From: Cacajao melanocephalus
Lineage: Eukaryota > Chordata > Mammalia > Primates > Pitheciidae
Assembly (NCBI GenBank): GCA_963573385.1
Contig: CAUYLG010059013.1
Span: 1 to 64,000 of the forward strand
Reading direction: 5' to 3'
DNA: 64,000 nt
Below, in pieces: positions 34,036 to 45,412 of this stretch; the stretch's first letter is position 1; the number at the start of each line of letters is the position of its first letter. The translations under genes were made by a program, and so were the position numbers. Below the pieces are notes generated by a model. That model saw nothing but the letters and a program-made list of their open reading frames with translations. It made no database searches and was not told where the DNA came from.

Positions 34036-34473
34036 AAGAAGCCCTGTTTGGTCGACTTGCTGCTCACTGGTTTTACGTCATGCCGCTGGCTGCCGTAGGG
34101 ACGTGTGTCCCTCTGATCGCCCAATGGATTTGGGATAAGGGAGGACACATTTAACTGCAGTGTGGTTAATCGTCACCTCTGCGGAGCTGCATGCACAAGG
34201 CAGTGCTTCGTTTTTACTGTAACATGCTATTTGGAAGCTCCTAAAAGATCTTACTAGCTGCTCTCATTCTGTTAAGAGGCATCTGGCTACAAAGCTGAAG
34301 ACGGTGTTTGAATTGGTGTTGCAATGGTCCCAAGCAGGCTTCAGGACCAGTGCCAGAGCAAACGCGGCCCAGCCTTGCGGCAGACAGCGGCCGGTGGCCT
34401 GCGGTGCGTGGCTGCCCACTCTGTTTCCTTCTGAGAGATGCTCTCCCTCTCAGGGATGCGGAGTCCCACAGAA
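34036..34473. other. Unassigned sequence with a small CpG cluster
   Basis: Mostly unremarkable. At 34358-34415 CpG dinucleotides are locally dense (around 'aaacgcggccc' and 'gacagcggccggtgg'). It is too short to be called a CpG island and no gene is visible next to it. Confidence 0.4.
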
Positions 34474-34548
34474 AATGCTAATATCTAATACCTAATGCTA
34501 ATATCTAACAATGTTAATATCTAATGTCTAACAATGCTAGTATCTTAT
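34474..34548. repeat. Degenerate ~20-bp minisatellite
   Basis: Four imperfect units built on AATGCTAATATCTAA with variable joiners (34474, 34494, 34510 and 34534). It sits at the edge of an antisense L1. Confidence 0.8.
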
Positions 34549-34554
34549 ATTTTT

Positions 34555-34975
34555 TTCTTTTATCTTTGGTCGACACATAAAATTGTACATGTTTATGGAA
34601 TACACAGTGATACTTCAGTCCATGTATATAATATGTCATCATCAAATCCTGGTAAATAGCGTATCTATCACCTCAAATACTTATCAGTTGTGTTATGAGC
34701 ACTCAAAATTCTCTCCTTAAGCTTTTTGAAAATATGCGATAAATTACTGCTGACAATACTTGCCCCGCAGTACTAGAACTCATTTCTACTTGGCTATAAC
34801 TTCCTGCCCATTAACCAAGCTCTCCCCACCCATCCCTTCCTCCCTTCCCTTCCCGGCCTCTAATAAGCTCTATTCTCCATTCTGCTTTTGAAAGCTCAAG
34901 TTTTTTTCTTTAGCGCCCACACCTAAGCGAGACCATGCGGTGCTTATCTTCCTGTGACAGCGCTATTTCTTTACT
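34555..34975 (-). mobile_element. L1 (L1MA/L1PB-type) 3'UTR, antisense
   Basis: 'acataaaattgtacatgttt', 'ctatcacctcaaatacttat' (34664), 'ttaaccaagctctcccca' (34811), and 'gagaccatgcggtgcttatc' (34929) are antisense 3'UTR landmarks. Confidence 0.8.
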
Positions 34976-35799
34976 TATCCTCGAATTGCCTGTCACTGTA
35001 GAACAGTGGCACAAACGCCAGTGATAGCTTCCATTTGAAATATTTCTTTTTTTACTAATAAAAATCCTTCGGCATATCATCACACTACCTGTCTTTGGTT
35101 TGAGAAATGTAATTAAATTAAGATGTTTTGGAAATGCAACTGGCTGCTGCCATGAAAAGCCAAAGTCGTATGAACATCTGGGGAGAAATCATCCCACACA
35201 GCGGTAAGCAAGCGGGAAGAATCGCACCCGTGTGCACTAGGGTTTTTAAGAAACGGGTAGCCATAATTAGAGTGAATGTAATTATAATGCATCAAACAGG
35301 TAGTCTCAGCAGCACTGCTGAAAAAGAAAAAGGTTGGGCGAGCTTTCAAAGTCTATTTTTTCAAAGGTACCAGAAGAGCTCCTCCAGGGTTTTGCAAGCA
35401 GAGACAACCTTCATGGGGCCTTGCCGGAGGCAACAAGCTGGTGCTGGGGCTTAGCTGAGCTGGTGTAAGCACCCACAGCTGTTGCCCCAGGGTCCACTGG
35501 GCCTTCTCTCTACTCCCCTGATGCCCTGGCAGAGCTATCATCTAAAGCCAAGAGGTGCTAAGTCAGGCTCTGAAAGACGGAGGCATTGCCAGGAAGCCGG
35601 GGTGATTAATCAACAATGATAAGACGACGGCAATGACCCATCGTCAGGACTCTGTCATGGGCGTCCTCGTCTCCCTCCATTTCCCCGATCACACCGCAGA
35701 GCAAGGCCATCTGTCTCCCCTGCATGGAGAGAGGGCTCTGCTCCAGATGCTAGGAGGGGCGGTGGTCTGGTCATGCAGCCTGGACTGAGAACCCAGCAG
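34976..35799. other. Unassigned sequence
   Basis: No family recognised. The 108-codon plus frame at 35128-35454 and the opposite frame at 35113-35349 are not supported as genes. Confidence 0.4.
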
Positions 35800-35905
35800 C
35801 AGGGCCGCAGGCCTCTGTTTCCCACCTGTGAAGTGAGCAGAATCAGCCCTCACAGGCCTGCCCTGAAGATCCTAGAAGATTAAATACAGCAGAACTAGGT
35901 ACGAT
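35800..35905 (+). mobile_element. Possible MIR fragment, sense
   Basis: 'ggcctctgtttcccacctgt' then 'gaagtgagcagaatcagccc' and 'gaagatcctagaagattaaa' resemble the central and 3' parts of a MIR. Weak. Confidence 0.4.
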
Positions 35906-36569
35906 GTGATCAACGGGATTTCTTACCACAGCTGTTCCGATGATCCCCTTCCACAAGTTACATTTACTGGGTAACACTACGGCTTCACAACATCCACAAG
36001 TGCCTATCTGTGTCAGCAGAAATCACGGGCATTGTGATTTATTCCCAGGCTCGATGAAGACATCCACACAGACATTCTGCTGTGATCTTAACACGAGGCA
36101 AACGGCCCAGGGTCAGCCTCCTCACTGCTGCCCTCCAAACACCCCTTTTTAAATCTGGAGTTTAATTCACCCACTAAAGCGTAGGCTTCCAAGGTGGGTC
36201 TATCTGAGTCAGCAAGGAAGGCTCCGGCCACCTGGGTGTCCAGAAAATGTCTGGTGAGTGGTGAATGGCCCTTCCCAGAACGGTGCCAAAACCTAGCTTC
36301 CTTAGCCCCTTCCGCGAGCTCAGGGATTGCTGTCACCCACGGTGGCCTCGGCTGCCCCTTGTGCTTGCCTCCCTGGTTCGGGTCCTGCTGTACACAGCTG
36401 CAACGCCTCTGTTATCATCCTCGTGTGTGTATTTTACCCCACTCCGCACCCAGCGTTTGTTGCAATGCAAGTCATCTTTATCACGCCCACTGTGCTTATC
36501 ACTCCGGACGCCTGGGACGGTGTGTCACACGCACCCATCGTTTTCTGGTGGGCTAGAACAAAGAATACA
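35906..36569. other. Unassigned, moderately GC-rich sequence
   Basis: Three overlapping plus-strand frames (98-120 codons, 36194-36623) and a minus frame (36088-36336) coexist, which argues for composition and against coding. No domain seen. Confidence 0.4.
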
Positions 36570-36587
36570 GTCCAAGATGTCTATGCC

Positions 36588-36924
36588 AGTCCATCTGCGT
36601 TGCTATGGCTGATTAATTTATAAACAGCAGGAAGGCAATTGCTCATAGTTCTAGAGGCTGGGAAGTCTAAGATGGAGCCTCCAGCGAATGAGGCGTCCGT
36701 GAGGGCCTGTTCCTCGCAGACCGTGCCTGCTGTGTCCTCTCCTGCTGGAAGGGGTGAGGGAGCTCCCGTAGGCCTCTTTCATAAGCGTGCTAATCCCATT
36801 CACAACGGCTCCAACCTCAGGACCTGATGACCTCCCAAAGGCCCCACTTCCTCGTACTGTCATCATGAGGGTTAGGTTTCAACATACGAATTTTTCAGGG
36901 ACACAGACAATCAGACCATAGCAA
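36588..36924 (-). mobile_element. MLT1-type MaLR LTR, antisense
   Basis: 'gctgattaatttataaacag', 'agttctagaggctgggaagt', 'gatgacctcccaaaggcccc' (36826), and 'gggttaggtttcaacatacg' (36869), ending at 'cagaccatagca', form the antisense strand of an MLT1 LTR nearly end to end. Confidence 0.85.
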
Positions 36925-37664
36925 AGTCCAATGGCCAAAAAGATATGTGATAGCTACAAGAATGAGCACTCATCTATTCCCTTTCATGAACGTAGTAGCA
37001 CATCTATTTACCCATCAGCATAGTCCAACCTGCGGTTAAAGTTTCATTGACAGAGAGAAAGAGTGATTTCACAGATGCCCTACTAGGCAAAATCAGCAAG
37101 TGAGGGTAACATGGTTCCTGGAAAAGGAAGAAAAGGGAGAGGGAAAAAGGGAATCCCCCGAGCTCCATACCATCACTGCCAGCCAGGCCCGTCTCTGCCC
37201 TTCCTCTTACTGCAGGTGGCCCTAACATTCCTGAAACAATTTCCCATCTTGCTTTACATGCTAAACACAGGCACCTTTCCACACACCAAAATGAGCTCCC
37301 CGAGGAGTGAGAGCAGCTCTCTAGGTGAAGGGGCCTCTGCTGCTTTCCTAAGCTTCAAGAGCAGTCACCACCTAATCTCCTACTGTGTGGAGGATGAGGC
37401 AGTAGCTAAAGCCACCCTCAGCACCAAGGCATCTACTGACACCATTGGTGTAAAGCGTTCAACTGGAGGCCACGGGGCCCGCCCAGCCTCCTGTGCACTG
37501 CAGCGACCTTCTCCGGGGCACAGGCTGTCTGCGCCTCCATCCTGTAGGAGAGGGTTTCTCTGAAGTCATGCTGTGTTGCTTTTTTCTCTTGACAGCTTTT
37601 AGTTTTTACCAAGTGCAAAGCAGAGTCATAGAAATAATTTCTCCACACATGGAATAATTTGTGG
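36925..37664. other. Unassigned sequence
   Basis: No repeat family recognised. The 150-codon plus frame (37111-37563) opens with a basic run and has no recognised domain. The opposite strand is open too (37004-37282, 37433-37648). Confidence 0.4.
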
Positions 37665-37870
37665 CAGACTGGTTAACAGTGCAGACGCTGGGTTTGAACC
37701 CACTTCCAGCTCTGGGAACCTGAACAAGTTATATCATGCTTCTTCCTTCCCTTTCTTCATCTGACAAAAAAGATAATAGCTTCTATCACAGAGTTGCTCT
37801 GATAATCTCGCGGCACATTCCATATAAAACAGTATAGTGCTTGGCACATAATGTTTGTATCTATATTACG
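37665..37870 (+). mobile_element. MIR SINE, sense
   Basis: 'gctgggtttgaacccacttc', 'ctgaacaagttatatcatgc', 'ctttcttcatctgacaaaaa', 'agataatagcttctatcaca' and 'agtgcttggcacataatg' are the MIR order from 5' unit to 3' end. A nearly complete copy. Confidence 0.88.
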
Positions 37871-37885
37871 TGGCCAACAGATCTT

Positions 37886-38375
37886 TAAAACATTTTATTT
37901 TCAATTTTTTGTGAGCACACAGTAGGTGTATATATTTATGGGGTACACGAGATGTTTTGATACAGGCACGCAATGTGTGATAATCACATCATGGAGAACG
38001 GGATGTCCATCCCCTCAAGACTTTATCCTCTGTGTCACAAACAATCCAGTTACGCTCTTTTAGTTATTTTAAATGTACAATTATTTTGACTATAGTTACT
38101 TTCTTGTGCTAACAAATATTAGGTCGTATTCATTCTTTCTATTTTTTGTACCCATTAGCCGTCCCCATGTCCCCCCTCCTGCATCCCTCACGCCCCTTCC
38201 CAGCCTCTGCTAAACATCCTTCTCTCTATCTCCATGAGCTCACTTGTTTTGCTGTTTAGATCCCACAAATAAGAACATGCGGTGTTCGTCTTTGTGCCTG
38301 GATTATTTCACTTACCGTAATTATCTCCAGTTCCATCCATGTTGTTGCAAATAACAGAATCTCACTTTTTTTTTA
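37886..38375 (-). mobile_element. L1 (L1MA/L1PB-type) 3'UTR, antisense
   Basis: 'tgtatatatttatggggtac', 'gggatgtccatcccctcaag' (38000), 'gactatagttactttcttg', 'cacaaataagaacatgcggt' (38264), and 'ttatctccagttccatccat' (38321). The last part is the familiar antisense 3'UTR word order. Confidence 0.88.
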
Positions 38376-38434
38376 TTAGCCAAGCAGATCTTACAGACTA
38401 AACATTTTAAGGTTATATATAACATTGTGGGAGA

Positions 38435-38560
38435 AACACACTGCCTGAGTTCATACACTGGCTCAACTACTTTCTAGCATTATGACCTTGGGCAAATTAG
38501 ATATCCTTTCTAAGTATGTAAAGAGCTTGGAACAGTAGCACGGCGTTTAGGGGAATGCAG
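38435..38560 (+). mobile_element. MIR fragment, sense
   Basis: 'gcctgagttcatacactggc', 'ctagcattatgaccttgggc' and 'aaattagatatcctttctaa' followed by 'aagagcttggaacagtagca' match the MIR order, with the central core shortened. Confidence 0.7.
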
Positions 38561-40059
38561 GCATTACTGCGGTGGCGGCTGGCTGAGTAGCCCCAGGCTG
38601 AGCCTCCATACAGTCACTTTCAGTCACATTAGCTGCACAACCCGGAGTCACTCAGTCGTCATGCCTGTAGCTACTGACTGAATAACGTAGGTTACTCATC
38701 TGCTCAAAGGGAAATCAGACATGATGGGACCAGGGTGTATGTTCGAAGGGAAGCTGAGCCCCTCTTTAAGCCTCTGATCTCTGAAACTGCTAGGTACGAA
38801 TCTGACACTCCCCACAGGCAGAGGCATCTGGGGCCTGTGAACATCTACCTTAGAGCAAGAACATCTCAGTTCGGCTTCAAAAACTGACCCAAACACAAGC
38901 TCCATTCTACTGGTGAGAAAATTAGCCAGCTTCCAGAGTAACCGGACACTGATTCCTTGTCTGGTTCCCATCATGGGGCTGGCGTGTACAGTGCCCCAGA
39001 GCCATAAGCTACTCTGTAAGAATTCCACCCTCTCACTGTCTAAAAGAATTTTGCCAGCTAGAGATAATAAGCAAAGTGAATATGTAATCCAAAAATTGGA
39101 TGGCATTCCTTCCCCAAGGGAGCAGACTCTCTGAATGCCAGGCTAGGGATGACCTCAGATTACTTACTTTGTTATTTTAAGGTCAACTAAGTTTGGCATA
39201 CACTTGAGCAAAAATCAATTTTTAAAATGAGCAAAGTCTCCCAAGAGTACTGAGATATTAATAAATGGGGAGATTAGCTGACATTTTTATGACAATGAAG
39301 CTATAATTTCAGGCTGCCTTTGACCCAGGTGAATATCTATATTATGTGAGATACGGTCAAATATCTTAGAGGCTTTAATACATTTCCCGTAAGTCAACCT
39401 TCCGATAACGGGAAGAACTTCAAGAATTGGCCTCAGCCAAAGAAGAGTTGTTTGGCAATGGCAACCAGCAGCCTGCCTGTGGGGGGCTGGTCCAGGAGCA
39501 CCCACAGACAACCTGAAGGCCCACAAGCAATCAGGCCTTCATAATTACTTACCAGTGTTATCACTCCACAAAGTAATTACTAATTACTTTATCAGGGGCC
39601 AAGGATAAAATACCATGACTTTGCCTCTAATCACGGGCAAAAAGCAATGGCCAGAATTCTGCAATCAGTGAGAACAATCAACAAGAGCACACATCCCTAA
39701 GGAAAGAAGTAACACCACACATAGACCAGGAGTTATACAAACACACATGTCACCAGAGGCCCGCCAGATGACACAAGTAACGGAAGCACCTAGATGCAGG
39801 AAAAGCAGCTATGCATGCAAGACAATAAACAGCAGAAACATACAATAAGCAAGAAAGACCTGTGAGGAGATGACTGGCAGCACTGCCATCAGAGCGAGCA
39901 GCTACTGCTCAGCTCACACTGACACTGGTCATGGAAAGGCAGATCTGGCGTCACACGGAGTTTTAATATGAAATTTCCTGACATTGTCTGTTAGCAATGA
40001 ATTCAGTTGTTTAAATATATGTGTCACCGACGGACTCAAAGGAACCTTCCACAATCCCG
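38561..40059. other. Unassigned sequence
   Basis: No repeat or exon recognised. The 136-codon minus frame at 38696-39106 has no domain that I know and is overlapped by a plus-strand frame. Confidence 0.4.
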
Positions 40060-40615
40060 ACGTCCTGGTGTTCACACCTTTATTTAAAACCCGCCTCCTG
40101 AGTGTGAGCAGGACCTGTGGCTTGCTTCCAACCAATAAAGTATGCCAAGGTGACGAACGTCACCCACATGGTCCTGTTACACTACATAGGACTCTGCCTT
40201 GCTACCAGACACATGCTCTAGGGGCTTTCCTTGCTGCCTGAAGTGAGCAGCTGTTCTGGGAATGTCCATATGCCAAGGAAATGCAGATGCCCTTGAGGAA
40301 CTGTGGCACCTCTGGGAGCTGAGGGCAGTGGCTGGAAGCTGTGATCAGTCTCCAGATAACTTTCCACAGGAAGCCAAGGACCTCCGTCCTGAAATCACAA
40401 GCATATGAATTCTATGAATGACCTGAGTGAAGCATATTCATCCCCATTTGAAACTCCAGCTGACAACACAGCCCAAGGACACCTTAACTTCAGCCTCATT
40501 AGATGCTAACCAAAGAACCCATCTAAGACATGCCCAGAATCCTGGCCTGCAGAAGTCATGAGGTAGTCAATGTGTGTGCTCCCCTGTCACACAGCAGCAG
40601 ACAACTAATCCATTA
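40060..40615 (+). mobile_element. MLT1-like MaLR LTR, sense
   Basis: 'gtggcttgcttccaaccaat' and 'aaagtatgccaaggtgacga' (40137), then a long middle, 'cagcctcattagatgctaac', 'agacatgcccagaatcctgg' (40526) and 'agcagcagacaactaatcca' at the right edge. This order is that of an old MaLR LTR ending in an 'agcaatagataactaataca'-like terminus. Confidence 0.5.
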
Positions 40616-41498
40616 TGCAAACCAAACTAACCACATCTACAGGACATATTTCACCATAAACATGCAGGAGTGAAAAAGTCATATCTTTTCCTTCCCATTG
40701 CAAGGTTCATGGCTGAAACTCTCATAACAGAAGACAGATTGCCAAGAAAAACATACAAGTGTATTTCATATAAGGTTTCAGTGACGCTGGAGCCTTCATA
40801 CACGAACACCCGAACAACGGGGGAAATGGTGTATGTTTATGCTTGGGTCTGATGAAAGTGGACAGTCAAACAGAGGGGTGACTGGATGAATGGATGTGTG
40901 ATCCGACAATGAGGAAACAACTTAGCAAGGCCTGTGTGTTCAGATTCTTCCCGGTGTCCCTACGTTTCATACCTTTCCTCTGGGTATAGGGAGGAAGAGG
41001 CAGAATGCCGCTGGGTCTTATGACTTACTTTAGTGGAAGATCAGAAAAGTATTTTATGACCTGCTTCAGGGAAGAATGGTAGGAGAATGTCTGCAAGTGA
41101 CCTTCCTGCTTCTGCTGGCCCCTAAAGGCCAGGATGCCGTATTTTGGGGCAGTGTGTACTGATCTCCTACATCAACTACCTTGCAACTAGGTTGCGATGT
41201 CTGCTGTATTCCATCAAACCTGACATCGGTGTTTGGCAAAATTATAAAACTCTCTGGGCTGAAACTCCAAAGCAGCTAAAGAAAACAGAAGAGCCTGGAA
41301 AGTCATAATAACATATGAAGAGTAAATATAGTAAATAGTACATGAAAGCTATGTTTTTTTGAATTTCATATCCTCCTTAGTGAATCAGCAAAATGACTGA
41401 GACATAACCCTGGATTTTCCTATGACATTAGGTAAAATTTTCTGTTATTTTTATTTAGACTGCACCAGTGTGATCTACATGATAAGACAAACAGCTTC
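40616..41498. other. Unassigned sequence
   Basis: Nothing recognised. Confidence 0.45.
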
Positions 41499-41508
41499 AG
41501 AGTGAACT

Positions 41509-41781
41509 TTTTTTTGAGATGGAGTCTCACTTTGTTGCCCAGGCTGGAGTGCAGTGCCATGACCTCGGCCCACCGCACCCTCCACCTCCTGAGTTCAGGC
41601 AATTCTCCTGCCTCAGCCTCTCAAGTAGCTGGGATTACAGGCATGCACTGCCACACCGGGCTCAGTGTTGTATGTTAAGTAGAGACGGGGTTTTACCATG
41701 TTCACCAGCATGGTCTTGATCTCTTGACCTCATGATCTGTCCGCCTCGACCTCCCAAAGTGCTGGGATTACAGGTGTGGCC
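41509..41781 (-). mobile_element. AluS-like element, antisense
   Basis: T-run, 'gagatggagtctcactttgt', 'cctcctgagttcaggcaatt', 'gtagagacggggttttacca', 'cttgacctcatgatctgtcc' and 'ctcccaaagtgctgggatta', ending early at 'caggtgtggccc', so the extreme Alu 5' end is rearranged. A near-perfect target-site duplication flanks it: AGAGTGAACT at 41499-41508 and AGAGTGGAACT at 41783-41793. Confidence 0.94.
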
Positions 41782-41793
41782 CAGAGTGGAACT

Positions 41794-42354
41794 CTTAAGG
41801 CATTGGGTGATTCACAAATTGAACAGAGTCAGATGCACCGTAGCTGTACATTAAGTGCATATGCAAATGACACTAATGGACAGTGGTACCACGGGACGTC
41901 TCAGGCATCTGCCCTGCTACTGTTCTTTCTGCAATGTCAGAATTAGTGATTTAAAACAGAGGGCCTGGACGCCACATTCATGAATGACATGTTGTCTGGA
42001 GGGAAAGCAAGTAGGTTGAAATGCCATGTTAGTCAATGCCATCATCCTCATCTCATTCACCACATAACACGCGCTGACCTTATAACGCACACGTAGGCCG
42101 TGCTGCCAGCTGTCCCCTCCATCTGCACTACAGGTCTTGGAGAACCACGGCCAGTTTTGAGAAGCACCACAGATGAGAGTCATCTGGAGAATTCAACCCA
42201 GCATGGCGGCACAGTTGACACTCCACAAACTATCACTGAAGAATTACATTATGGATTGACTTAATGGACAGACTGTAAACTAACGCCTTGAAGAACAGTC
42301 TGGAAAGATTAAGGCCTGAAACCAGTAAGAGGAGGTCGTGAGAGGGACAATGTG
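41794..42354. other. Unassigned sequence
   Basis: No family fixed. 42120-42200 has wording loosely like a hAT-type MER element ('ggagaaccacggcc'). Confidence 0.35.
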
Positions 42355-42610
42355 CCATTGTATCATTCTGGTTCTGCATATTGGTTAAGTACAGGAGCCA
42401 GACTGCTTGGGTTCAAATCTAGGTCTCACACCTGTGTATTGTGTTACTCACCCCCTTTACACTTAAGTTTCCTTATTGGTAACATAAAGATCAGAATATC
42501 GGCACCTTTCTCTAGAGGGCATTCTCGAAGAGACAATGAAGAACGCATTCACTGGGCTTAGAGGACACAGTAGCCCTTATCGGCATTATTGGTTATTATT
42601 GCTGTCATTA
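42355..42610 (+). mobile_element. MIR SINE, sense, near full length
   Basis: 'ttggttaagtacaggagcca', 'gactgcttgggttcaaatct', 'aagtttccttattggtaaca', and a 3' end 'attattggttattattgctg' span the whole MIR order. The middle is diverged. Confidence 0.8.
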
Positions 42611-42657
42611 TTATTTAAATTATTTTTGATTAGTTAAAGAGCTAGTAAGAAGTAGGC

Positions 42658-42958
<301 letters not shown>

Positions 42959-43454
42959 TTAGTCTGAATCATTCTAGAGGTCAGACATGGTATCAGTGGA
43001 CGAAGAAAAACTTTCTAAGAATCTGAGCAGCTGAAATGGGAATGGGGTTGTTTTGAAGTAAAGAACACGTCACTCTTGGAAATCTGCCAATAATTTTCTA
43101 TGATGTTTTCCAGGGAGGTCATCATATGAAAACACCTTTAATTTGTCTCAATGACTCAACAATTCAAGTGCTCCTCGTAGGAGTCCCTTTGGCCCAACCC
43201 CACCCCAAATGGTACAGGAGGACTACTGCGTGTCTCTTTGGAGAAGGCAGGGACAATATGACTCACTTAGAACACACAGAGAGGACTCACTTCTCCGTGG
43301 TCTGCTAATATCTGCACGTAAGATTTCAAACTGAAATTCAGTTCCCAGATTCACAGAGGAGGGGGCGGGAAAGACATTCACGTATGTAAGACTTTCAACT
43401 TTGAAGGAAAACTACCTCAATGAAATGAGATTTCTTTTTAAAAAGGGGAGTTCC
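42959..43454. other. Unassigned sequence
   Basis: Nothing recognised. Confidence 0.45.
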
Positions 43455-43637
43455 AGGTAAGAAACAAAGGCTTTGGGCTCTAAAATCAAACTGTCTGGGT
43501 TTAAATTCTGTTTCCTTCCCTTATTAGCGTTGTGACCTAGAGCTATTGTTTAACGCCCTTCTGCCTGAATTTGCTTAACCAAAATTCAGGACATAATAAA
43601 ACCTATCTCATTCAGCAGTTGTGAGCATTATTAAATG
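43455..43637 (+). mobile_element. MIR SINE, sense
   Basis: 'aaggctttgggctctaaaat', 'ctgtctgggtttaaattctg', 'ttagcgttgtgacctagagc' and 'ataataaaacctatctcatt' with 'gttgtgagcattattaaat' follow the MIR order. Confidence 0.85.
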
Positions 43638-43990
43638 GTGTCTTTGCGTGTGTGCTGCTATAACACAATACCTGAGACTGGGTAATTTATGGATAATATA
43701 AATATATTTCTCACAGTTCTGGAGGCAGGGAGGTCCAAGATCAAGGCGCTGCTGGATTCAGTGTCTGGTGAGGGCAGCTCTCTGCTTCCCAGATGGCATC
43801 TCATGCTGCACCCTCACAGGGAGGAAGGCATGAATGCTGTGTCTGTTCTCACAGGGCAGAAGACGTGGAAGGGCAAAAAGGCCAAATGCTGTGTGAAGCC
43901 CTTTTATAAGAACCTTAATCCTATTCACAAGAAAGGAGCCCTCGTGACCCAATCATCTCCTTAAGGCCCCCCTAGCATCTAATAAAGGCA
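43638..43990 (-). mobile_element. MLT1-type MaLR LTR, antisense
   Basis: 'gctgctataacacaatacct', 'gagactgggtaatttatgga', 'cacagttctggaggcaggga' (43713), 'cttttataagaaccttaatc', and 'cctattcacaagaaaggagc' are the antisense MLT1 order. The far end is shortened. The 91-codon plus frame inside it is not a gene. Confidence 0.88.
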
Positions 43991-44084
43991 TGAAACATAA
44001 TCATTGACAATAGTGATGGCAAACACAGATCCAAAAAGTTCTGGGGAATTTGTATCAATTTTTCAGCATTGTTTATTGATAATC

Positions 44085-44450
44085 CATAAAGATGAAAAAT
44101 ACTGAAGTATCTGTCGTTTGGGTTGGATGCGTGTCAGGAAAAGGCCCACGTGATCAGGAGAGTATTAAAGCGTCCTGACCGCATTGCACCCCGAGCTCCC
44201 TGGGTCCAGCGTGTTCTGTGCACTGGTCAGCGGTTCCTGATCTGGGGGCAGTGGTGTTTCCATTTGGCCAAAGGGAGTTCGCAGGTGGACCCGGAGGGAG
44301 CCTTTAACTGCTGTGGACATTCTTTCTTTAACACTGCTGCTGAATTGAACCCTTTTTCCTGCAATAAACCATAGCTTTGTAAGCATGTTCACTTGGGGTC
44401 CTCTGAGGCTTCTTAGCAATAGAATCCTGCCTAACTGCCACCATTAGTGA
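44085..44450 (+). mobile_element. Possible unidentified LTR-like repeat
   Basis: GC-richer block with an AATAAA (44361-44366) about 70 bp before 'gaggcttcttagcaatagaa', flanked by AT-rich DNA on both sides. Its composition step and polyadenylation-type signal suggest an old LTR. No family was recognised and no target-site duplication was seen, so this is an inference. Small frames on both strands here are not supported as genes. Confidence 0.25.
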
Positions 44451-45145
44451 AAAAGAACAGCCTACTTACAAAAATATAATACAGAAGTAGCTCACTTCCC
44501 TTTATTTCATTTTTATTTACAACTGTACCTTGGCTGTGATAATATGAAAGTGAACTAAAGATAAATTTTAACAGCTAGAAAGTTACCAACATTTATCTAA
44601 AAATTAATATTTCCAGAACTCAAAGACCAATAACATCTATTGAGAGACTTAGCTCAGGTAATAGTGATAATAAATGTCTTTGCAATGAAACCTGCAAATG
44701 CTAATTACATCTGTGGGTTCCATGTGATGGTATATTTCCATCAGCAAATAGAATAATCCTTCCATGCTACAATGGAAAGGGTTTAATGAAAAAAAAGAAT
44801 GATAATCCCTCTGGGTAAGCATTCTCTTATGCCCTCAGTAAGTCTGAACCTTTTATTATCTAGTCAGTTAACTTTGTCTGCTGCTTTCAACTTTAAATCA
44901 CTGTCTTCATTCATGAGCTAAATCTATCCAGAAGACACAGCAGGATATTTATTAATGCTCACTCAGCTACTTTCATGACTGTTTTTCAAGTCAACATTTT
45001 AAAAATATTCTCCTCTTTTTGCAGAGAATACAGCAAAGAGCACTTCAGAATTCAAACAATCACTACCTCTTGGTATGGTTATACTGGGACTGTTATGAAT
45101 GTGTTATGGATTTAAGCAAATAAAGAATTAAGGCAGTGAACTGGA

Positions 45146-45175
45146 ATTCTCTCTCCCAACCCGGGGAGAGAGAAT
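45146..45175. other. Perfect 12-bp-arm hairpin
   Basis: Arms ATTCTCTCTCCC (45146-45157) and GGGAGAGAGAAT (45164-45175) around a 6-nt loop. No T-run follows, and no gene is near. Confidence 0.9.
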
Positions 45176-45372
45176 GCACAGATATAAGGCTGATGAAGTT
45201 AGGTAAGATCAGGTAGCCCTGAATTTGAATTAAAGTATCACAGTAAGCTCATGACGTATTACAGCTTAAAGTATGTATTTTCTACAACATTCCACTGAAA
45301 AATCCCAGAATCGATGTCCACTGTAACGGCCATCAGTGCCCCTGCAGGGTCCAGAAAGCAGTCTCTAAATAC

Positions 45373-45412
45373 TTTTTGTAGGAAAAAAAAGTATTTTTTT
45401 TTCCTACAAAAA
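45373..45412. other. Perfect 18-bp-arm hairpin
   Basis: Arms at 45373-45390 (T5 G T A G G A8) and 45395-45412 around the loop GTAT. The arms are A/T-rich, and mutual slippage of A and T runs may have contributed. No known mini-transposon terminus was recognised. Confidence 0.95.

Noticed and set aside
36194..36623. Three overlapping plus-strand frames of 98-120 codons
   Set aside because: All three phases are open together, with Cys/His/Pro-rich compositional peptides and no domain.
37111..37563. 150-codon plus frame
   Set aside because: Begins with a low-complexity basic run, has no domain, and the opposite strand is also open.
38696..39106. 136-codon minus frame
   Set aside because: No recognisable family and overlapped by a plus-strand frame. 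Left as unassigned sequence.
44085..44450. AATAAA-bearing block considered as a 3' exon
   Set aside because: No open frame leads into it and no splice acceptor was identified. An old LTR-like repeat is a better guess.
45373..45412. Hairpin considered as a bacterial-type terminator
   Set aside because: The genome is mammalian, the stem is A/T-rich and there is no gene upstream.
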